A stretch of 64,000 nt of DNA from an uncultured Clostridia bacterium. GTDB taxonomy: Bacteria; Bacillota; Clostridia; TANB77; CAG-508. The position numbers were made by a program, and so were the translations under genes. Below, one piece after another: positions 58,905 to 64,000 of this stretch. A model generated the notes under the pieces. That model was not told the origin of the DNA and searched no databases. It was given only the letters and a program-made list of their open reading frames with translations. The stretch spans positions 1-64,000 of the forward strand of contig CALYAK010000004.1 of the NCBI GenBank assembly GCA_944393505.1, read 5' to 3'. How positions within the stretch are numbered: position 1 is the first letter of the stretch; the number at the start of each line of letters is the position of its first letter.

Positions 58905-59351
58905 ATGGAAGAATTACTGAAACAAATAAAAGAAAATAGGACGATAACTATTAAAGGAATTCCATATCTGATCAAAACCAAAACATGGTATTCCATAGAG
59001 GAAGATAAAACAACGTCTTATGTAAAATGTGAATTAAGTCAAAATCAAGTTTTAGTCTTAAGTCCAGCAGATGCCATCCTTTATTTAGGAAAGGTAGTAG
59101 AAGTATTACCATATCAAAGGGTTTCCGAAGAAGAGATTGTATACCGAGGAGAAGTATTATATAAAACAGGAGAAGGACATCAGTTCATTACGAAAATTGA
59201 ATTTGGGAAAAAAGAAGAAGTAGAAGGAGCTTGTATCTTTGAAGATTTTGAAGCGAATAAAAAGATCATAAGTTTAGGATATTTAACAGAGAAAAAGAAA
59301 AGGGCAGATGTTTTAGCAGAAATTTTAGAAATCGATGATATTTGTTTTTAA
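58905..59351 (+). CDS. Uncharacterised protein upstream of a glucosyltransferase
   Basis: The 148-residue protein is not recognised. It is beta-rich with TITIKGIPYLIKTKTWYSIEEDK, a long hydrophobic strand QNQVLVLSPADAILYLGKVV and a Lys/Glu-rich end. The ATG at 58905 is four bases after GGGAGG; an earlier in-frame ATG overlaps that site. No signal peptide. It is co-directional with and 21 bases ahead of a GtrII-like gene. Confidence 0.6.
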   Translation: MEELLKQIKENRTITIKGIPYLIKTKTWYSIEEDKTTSYVKCELSQNQVLVLSPADAILYLGKVVEVLPYQRVSEEEIVYRGEVLYKTGEGHQFITKIEFGKKEEVEGACIFEDFEANKKIISLGYLTEKKKRADVLAEILEIDDICF

Positions 59352-59372
59352 GAAAGGGGAAAGAAATAAAAC

Positions 59373-60962
59373 ATGGAAAAAGTAGAAGAATGTTTTCAAA
59401 AAAAATTACAAGATTTTAAAGGATGGTGGAATAAAGAGAGAAGGAATATATTTTTCCTTACCATCCTTATCTCAATTATTGTCCACTTTCAACTTTATGC
59501 GTTGATGATAACTGGAGCGGACACTTTAATTAATGACATGTATCACCAAGCTGATGTATGGGAAGCAATGTTATTAAGATTCGGTTTGGATTTTATGCAA
59601 GCCATCAAGGGAAATATTGTGTCTCCGATATTAGCAACCTTAATTAGTAGCATCTTTTTGGGGATTACGGTCATTTTGACAACTGAGATATTTGAAATAA
59701 AAAATAAATATTTCAAATACATTCTAGCAATTCTGTTTGCAGTAGCACCCAATATATCGGCAACTCTAACATTTTTCTATTGCTCCGATGCCTATCTTTT
59801 TGCCATGCTTTTGGCAACCTTAGCAGTTTTTCTTATGAAAAAATATGAAAACAAGAAATGGCCAATCTTCCTAGGGGGAATATGTATTGCTCTTGCGATG
59901 GGAATGTATCAAACGTATTTATCGGTAACAATGGTATTAGCTTTAGCTACTTTGATCTTTGACTTGTTCCAGAAAAGAGAAATGAAACAAGTACTTAGAA
60001 ATCTGTTACGCTATGTTATTATGGGAATAATTGGAGTTGCTGTATTTTATCTATTAGCTCATTTAAATCTAACACTTAAAAACTTACATGTAAGTGATTA
60101 TAGTGGAGCAAATGAAATCGGAATTGCAACAATATTGAATATACCGCAATTGTTGCCAGAAACTTATCGAAGTTTCTTCCAATACTTTTTTGGTGATCAA
60201 ATCATTCCAAATCAAATCTGGGGTACCAATTGGTTATATATCATTCTATTTGGAATCATGTTAATTGCAAGTGTATACCTTGTAATCAAGAATAAAGTAT
60301 ATCAAAAAGTAGCGAATCTAATCTTAGGAATTCTTTTCATTGCTTGTTTGCTAATATGTTTTGGCGTTATTGAAATTGTAACGCCAGATATCGATATTCA
60401 TATTTTAATGGCATGTTCTATGATCTATATCTTTCCGATCTTCTTCAAAATAGTGGAAAGAATACCAAAGTCGATATTTTCTGAAATCGTTCAATTACTT
60501 ACCGTAATTTGTAGTCTAGTAGTGGCTTGGAACTACATATGGCAGGACAATGCGTCCTATCTTGCATTAAAAGCAATGCAGAACCAAACAGAATCTACTG
60601 CTTTAAGAATGGTAACAAGAATTGAACAATTAGAAGGATATACTCCAGAAATGCCGGTATTAATCTTAGGAGATCTAGCAAATAACGATTATTTCAATCG
60701 AGATAATACATCCATTGAAGCTAAGAAAATTTATGATCGATCCTGGGGATTTATATCAGGATGGCCAGCAATTTGGAGAGAGAGTCAAGACAGTTGGAGA
60801 AAATTGCTCTATGAACACACGGGTGTAAATTTAAACTTAATCAGTGTATCAGATAGTGAGGGGGTTACAGAAACAGAAGAATTTAAAACAATGAAAAATT
60901 ATCCGGAAAAAGATAGTATCAAAATCATTAATGGCATTGTTGTAGTAAAATTAACTAACTAA
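59373..60962 (+). CDS. GtrII-type membrane glucosyltransferase
   Basis: The 529-residue polytopic protein has about 10-11 helices and resembles the glucosyltransferase GtrII family (PF14264), which moves glucose from undecaprenyl-phosphate-glucose to surface polymers. Features seen are the first external loop YALMITGADTLINDMYHQAD with acidic residues, the MGMYQTYLSV helix start, and a soluble C-terminal domain (about 420-529) with ILGDLANNDYFNRD and RSWGFISGWP. In phages, Gtr systems change serotype and receptor. Confidence 0.8.
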   Translation: MEKVEECFQKKLQDFKGWWNKERRNIFFLTILISIIVHFQLYALMITGADTLINDMYHQADVWEAMLLRFGLDFMQAIKGNIVSPILATLISSIFLGITVILTTEIFEIKNKYFKYILAILFAVAPNISATLTFFYCSDAYLFAMLLATLAVFLMKKYENKKWPIFLGGICIALAMGMYQTYLSVTMVLALATLIFDLFQKREMKQVLRNLLRYVIMGIIGVAVFYLLAHLNLTLKNLHVSDYSGANEIGIATILNIPQLLPETYRSFFQYFFGDQIIPNQIWGTNWLYIILFGIMLIASVYLVIKNKVYQKVANLILGILFIACLLICFGVIEIVTPDIDIHILMACSMIYIFPIFFKIVERIPKSIFSEIVQLLTVICSLVVAWNYIWQDNASYLALKAMQNQTESTALRMVTRIEQLEGYTPEMPVLILGDLANNDYFNRDNTSIEAKKIYDRSWGFISGWPAIWRESQDSWRKLLYEHTGVNLNLISVSDSEGVTETEEFKTMKNYPEKDSIKIINGIVVVKLTN

Positions 60963-60998
60963 TGAAAAAAATATAAGTGGAAAAGAAGGGAGAAATTC

Positions 60999-61457
60999 AT
61001 GATACTTTCAACACTTTGCTATATTGAAAAAGAGGGACAATATTTAATGTTACATCGAACCAAAAAGAAAAAAGACATCAACCAAGATAAATGGATTGGA
61101 GTTGGTGGAAAATTCGAAGAAGGAGAAAGTCCGGAGGAATGCATCTTAAGGGAAGTAAAAGAGGAGACCGGCTTAACATTAAAATCTTATCAATTAAGAT
61201 GTATCGTAACTTATGTATCAACCAATTGGGAAACAGAATATATGTATGTATTTACTTCTGATGAGTTTGAAGGTGATTTAATTGAATGTACAGAAGGAGA
61301 TCTTCAATGGATTGACAAAGAAAAAGTGTTGCAATTGAATACTTGGGAAGGTGATAAAATTTTTCTGAAAAAAATACAAAAAGATCAATCCTTCTTTACT
61401 GCTAAATTTGCATATGATGGTGATCAATTATTGCAATATCAGATAAAAGAATATTAA
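60999..61457 (+). CDS. NUDIX hydrolase (8-oxo-dGTP diphosphatase-like)
   Basis: The 152-residue protein has a complete Nudix box from GVGGKFEEGESPEE through REVKEETGL (G-x5-E-x7-REVxEExGU). The start TLCYIEKEGQYLMLHRTKKKKDINQDKW resembles MutT/NUDT1-type enzymes. It hydrolyses nucleoside diphosphate-linked substrates; the oxidised-nucleotide role is by similarity. AGGGAG site before the ATG. Confidence 0.9.
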   Translation: MILSTLCYIEKEGQYLMLHRTKKKKDINQDKWIGVGGKFEEGESPEECILREVKEETGLTLKSYQLRCIVTYVSTNWETEYMYVFTSDEFEGDLIECTEGDLQWIDKEKVLQLNTWEGDKIFLKKIQKDQSFFTAKFAYDGDQLLQYQIKEY

Positions 61458-61470
61458 AATACCAGCCTGG

Positions 61471-61499
61471 TTGCTATTTTACATAAAATGTAATATAAT
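61471..61499 (+). promoter_or_regulatory. Sigma-A promoter of the 158-residue orphan gene
   Basis: TTGCTA (61471-61476), a 17-base spacer and TATAAT (61494-61499). The leader is about 65 bases. Confidence 0.75.
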
Positions 61500-61571
61500 A
61501 GAAGAGATATTGCAAAAGCATATCACGTAAAGACGAGTTGCAACAATCAATGTGACAGAAAGGGGATTACA

Positions 61572-62048
61572 ATGGAAATCCAAACGAAAAGATGGTTGGA
61601 ACGAGTACTTCCGGTGATCGAAGAATGTGAGGGAGTTTGCATTGAAGCATTAGAAAAGTGCAAAACCCTAAACATTGATGGCAAAGAGGAAGAATGCTAT
61701 TCTGCGGTTTTAACGAAAGAGGATATTGCAGAAGAGGTTTTTCTGTTCGTTTGCCAAGCCGAGAATCGGATCATTCTCTTCCGCAACTTCGTGCTAGAAG
61801 AAGACTGTGATCAATATCCGGAAGATGTGGAATTGATCCAAGGCGAAGGCGCGGATATCATGACTTGGAATGAAACAAAGAAATGGATTCTCTTTGACCA
61901 GGTCGTGGTAGCGAAGCAGTATCGGTTTGATGAGTCGGCACGATTGGTGGAAGACCAGACAGGCCTACGAAATGACCGAACTGGAACTGCTTTCAAGGGA
62001 AAACTGGGAAAGTATTTCATCCGAGTTGGAAACCAGTACATTGATTAA
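61572..62048 (+). CDS. Orphan 158-residue protein, cassette-like
   Basis: The product is not recognised. It is acidic and Cys-containing (EECEGVCIEALEKCKTL), with a beta-rich middle (EEVFLFVCQAENRIILFRNFV) and a C-terminal AFKGKLGKYFIRVGNQYID. No membrane helix. Codon use (CTC, ATC, GCC, CGG, GTC) is clearly more GC-rich than that of the genes on either side. It has a consensus promoter, an AGGGG ribosome site and a strong terminator, the same plan as the orphans at 23.1, 23.5 and 41.0 kb. Confidence 0.65.
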   Translation: MEIQTKRWLERVLPVIEECEGVCIEALEKCKTLNIDGKEEECYSAVLTKEDIAEEVFLFVCQAENRIILFRNFVLEEDCDQYPEDVELIQGEGADIMTWNETKKWILFDQVVVAKQYRFDESARLVEDQTGLRNDRTGTAFKGKLGKYFIRVGNQYID

Positions 62049-62079
62049 CCCGAACGAAAAAAAGTAAAATTATTCTTTT

Positions 62080-62114
62080 CCTCGCCACATTCAAAGTGGC
62101 GAGGTTTCTTTTTG
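62080..62114 (+). terminator. Terminator of the 158-residue orphan gene
   Basis: A 9-bp GC-rich stem (62080-62088 with 62096-62104) is followed by TTTCTTTTT. Confidence 0.9.
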
Positions 62115-62181
62115 CACGAGAAAATTGATTTTCAAGACCAGGAATGGTATGATAAAGAAAAAAGAGAGGAAACAAGAAAAA

Positions 62182-62787
62182 ATGGAAGAAATCAAGTATG
62201 AGTATGTCAAAACACCATTGGATTATCAAATAACAGAATATGATTGTGGAACGACGACATTATTAAATGCGTTACGATATTTGTTTAAAAGAAAAGAAAT
62301 TTCACCAGAAGTATATAAATTCATCATGCAATATACATTGGATAGTACGAATGAAAAAGGAGAAAACTGCAAAGGCGGAACTTCTATCTATGCATTAGAG
62401 TTTTTGGCAAATTGGTTGAATGATAATGCAAAAAGTAAACAAATGCCTTTGATGTGTGAGGTTTTAAAGCATGAGGAAGTAGCGATCAATAGTGAAAAAC
62501 TAAAAGAACATATGAACCAAGGTGGAATTGCCATTTTACGAGTTTGGCAAGATTGTGAGCATTATGTGTTATTAACAAAATTAGATGAAGAATATGGTTA
62601 TGTATTTGATCCATACTATTTAGATATTCATCAATATGACGGGGATCCAGATTGTGAAATTATCAAAGACCGACCTTTTGAATATAATCGTAAAATCAAA
62701 AGATCTCGATTTGAAGAGGAAGGAACGAAAGATTTTACCCTTGTAAAAGGAAAGAATCAAGAAATGATTTTAATCAAAAAAGTATAA
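62182..62787 (+). CDS. C39-like cysteine peptidase-fold protein
   Basis: The 201-residue protein has the papain-like pattern of peptidase C39/BtrH-like proteins. The nucleophile region is YQITEYDCGTTTLLNALRYL (Cys near residue 20), the catalytic His is in CEHYVLLTKL, and YVFDPYYL carries the third residue. Such domains cleave double-Gly leader peptides or act as stand-alone proteases; no bacteriocin is seen nearby. The ATG at 62182 was chosen because an earlier in-frame ATG overlaps the terminator region. Confidence 0.7.
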   Translation: MEEIKYEYVKTPLDYQITEYDCGTTTLLNALRYLFKRKEISPEVYKFIMQYTLDSTNEKGENCKGGTSIYALEFLANWLNDNAKSKQMPLMCEVLKHEEVAINSEKLKEHMNQGGIAILRVWQDCEHYVLLTKLDEEYGYVFDPYYLDIHQYDGDPDCEIIKDRPFEYNRKIKRSRFEEEGTKDFTLVKGKNQEMILIKKV

Positions 62788-62814
62788 CAGAAAGAAAAGG
62801 AAGGAAACGAGTAA

Positions 62815-63483
62815 ATGCATACGATATTATTGGTGGAAGACGATTTAGAGATTCGAGAAGAATTACAAATCTTATTACAAAATCGAGGTTATGCGGTAAA
62901 AAGTATTTCTGACTTTCAAGAAGTAGAAAAACAAATTCTCACGATAGCACCAGATCTTATTTTATTGGATATTAATTTACCAAATAAAAATGGTTATGAG
63001 ATTTGCCGTAAAGTCCGAATGCAATCTAAAGTTCCCATTATTTTTGTTACGAGTCGAAACAGTTCTTTGGACGAATTAAATGGATTAATGCTTGGAGCAG
63101 ACGATTATGTAGAAAAGCCTTACGATATTCCAATCTTACTTGCACGTATTCAAGGTGTTTTGAATCGTGTCTATCAAGGAAAGAAAGATGAGGTAAATCT
63201 TTCCTACCAAAACATTACCCTAAATTTACTAGAATCGACGGTGTCTGCAAATGGGAAAACAGTTGAACTGACAAAAAATGAATTAAAGATTTTATCTTAT
63301 TTATTTCAACATCCGAAACAAATTGTTTCTCGTGCGGAAATTATTGACTATCTATGGGATAATCAAATGTATATTGATGACAATACACTGAGTGTTAATA
63401 TGACAAGAATTCGAGAAAAATTAGCACAGATTGAAATCGAAAATTTGATTGAAACGAGGAGAGGACAAGGATATAAAATATGA
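62815..63483 (+). CDS. OmpR/BceR-type response regulator
   Basis: The 222-residue regulator has a receiver domain (LLVEDDLEIREEL acidic pocket, LILLDINLP phosphoacceptor Asp, IIFVTSRN, VEKPYDIPILLARI with the conserved Lys) and a winged-helix output domain (ELTKNELKILSYLFQHPKQIV, RIREKL, IETRRGQGYKI). The partner kinase overlaps its stop by three bases. BceRS-like pairs respond to cell-wall antibiotics with an adjacent ABC transporter, which may lie beyond the window. Confidence 0.92.
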   Translation: MHTILLVEDDLEIREELQILLQNRGYAVKSISDFQEVEKQILTIAPDLILLDINLPNKNGYEICRKVRMQSKVPIIFVTSRNSSLDELNGLMLGADDYVEKPYDIPILLARIQGVLNRVYQGKKDEVNLSYQNITLNLLESTVSANGKTVELTKNELKILSYLFQHPKQIVSRAEIIDYLWDNQMYIDDNTLSVNMTRIREKLAQIEIENLIETRRGQGYKI

Positions 63484-64000
63484 AAATTTCAAGCTATCTC
63501 AAGGATAAAATCAATTACCTATTAGCCTTTGTGATGATTTGTCTTATTTGGGTTTTGTATGCGAATGCAATGCAAGTAGACCCAAATGTTATTTTCTTTA
63601 CAGTTTTGTTATTTAGTCTTTTTGTGGGAATTAGTTTTTTGATTCATTTTTCAAAAAAGAACCAAAAAATAAAAAGGTTAAATCAAGTTCTAGATCATTT
63701 GCAAGAAAAATATTTAATTTCAGAAGTGATGGAAAAACCAAAAAGAGCAGAAGCTCTAGCATATTATAAAATTTTAAAGAGAATAACCAAATCGATGTTA
63801 GAACAAGTGAATAAGACGCAGACAACACAAAAAGAATACAAGGAATATATCGAAAGCTGGGTTCATGAAATAAAAATTCCAATTACTTCGATTAAGTTAT
63901 ACTGTGAAAATAATAAATCAGAAATGGCCAATAAGATTGAAGAAGACGTGGAAGAAATCAATAACTATGTAGAACAAGTATTGTTTTATGCAAGATTGGA
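63480..64000 (+). CDS. BceS-type intramembrane-sensing histidine kinase, 3'-partial
   Basis: The frame runs to the window end (173 codons seen). Two N-terminal membrane helices (INYLLAFVMICLIWVLY and VIFFTVLLFSLFVGISFLI) are separated by a very short external loop, typical of intramembrane-sensing kinases. The phosphoacceptor His is in SWVHEIKIPITSIKLYCE; the ATP-binding domain is beyond the edge. The ATG overlaps the regulator stop, so expression is coupled. Confidence 0.88.
   Translation, partial: MKISSYLKDKINYLLAFVMICLIWVLYANAMQVDPNVIFFTVLLFSLFVGISFLIHFSKKNQKIKRLNQVLDHLQEKYLISEVMEKPKRAEALAYYKILKRITKSMLEQVNKTQTTQKEYKEYIESWVHEIKIPITSIKLYCENNKSEMANKIEEDVEEINNYVEQVLFYARL

Overview
The window is AT-rich chromosomal DNA from a Gram-positive, spore-forming Firmicute, most likely an uncultured gut Clostridia lineage. 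The spore germination protease gpr has a forespore-type promoter, Spo0A boxes are present, and many promoters match the housekeeping sigma-A pattern with a 17-base spacer. There are AGGAGG-type ribosome sites and frequent TTG/GTG starts. The species placement is inference; the spore-former reading is well supported.

Layout. (1) 1-2600: 3' end of a frameshifted glycine-rich surface protein and a decayed PD-(D/E)XK transposase-family gene. (2) 2.7-9.8 kb: housekeeping run murB, yvcK-like, glycogen debranching enzyme, ruvC, frameshifted holA, gpr. (3) 9.85-10.5 kb: TraX-like membrane protein on the minus strand. (4) 10.7-23.0 kb: a surface polysaccharide operon with polysaccharide deacetylase, six glycosyltransferases, UDP-galactopyranose mutase, a flippase, an unusual polymerase/ligase fused to a GT26 glycosyltransferase, and a frameshifted membrane glycosyltransferase. 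wecB (25.9 kb, UDP-ManNAc supply) and a PopT/DUF368 undecaprenyl-phosphate transporter (27.1 kb) complete the pathway, separated from it by two orphan cassette genes and an IS91-like element. (5) 28-31 kb: uncharacterised repeat and coiled proteins and a YbaK-type deacylase.

(6) 31.07-36.4 kb: an integrative element at the 3' end of a tRNA-Gly. It carries integrase, excisionase, a five-hairpin origin-like region, sigma-like and Spo0A-C-like proteins, a structured leader with a short hydrophobic ORF, and a Cro/CI-type regulator with an array of 17-bp operators. No relaxase or secretion genes are visible and the right end was not found. (7) 36.5-40.6 kb: Spo0A boxes, then an exported serine protease, two Ig-like-domain proteins, a membrane-anchored sigma factor and a second tRNA-Gly. 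(8) 41-45.4 kb: a 58-residue membrane protein, a yybP-ykoY riboswitch with a P-type cation ATPase, a second deacetylase and tRNA-Leu. (9) 45.6-50.4 kb: accessory genes, with dinD behind a LexA-like box, a second membrane-anchored sigma factor and unknowns. (10) 50.4-57.1 kb: a CMD/cupin protein behind an AdhR-type operator, isochorismatase-fold hydrolase, CYTH, cytidine deaminase, DUF362, SDR, Maf and RlmD-type methyltransferase. (11) 57.15-61 kb: an AbiE module with a nonsense-mutated toxin gene, bracketed by two diverged copies of a terminator-plus-operator unit; the downstream copy drives a GtrII-type glucosyltransferase operon. (12) 61-64 kb: NUDIX hydrolase, orphan cassette gene, C39-like peptidase, and a BceRS-type two-component pair cut by the window end.

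The most unusual features are four stand-alone orphan genes (two encoding one or three copies of an unnamed ~60-residue domain) with codon use unlike their neighbours, the duplicated AbiE operator unit, the polymerase-GT26 fusion, and the relaxase-less tRNA-Gly element.
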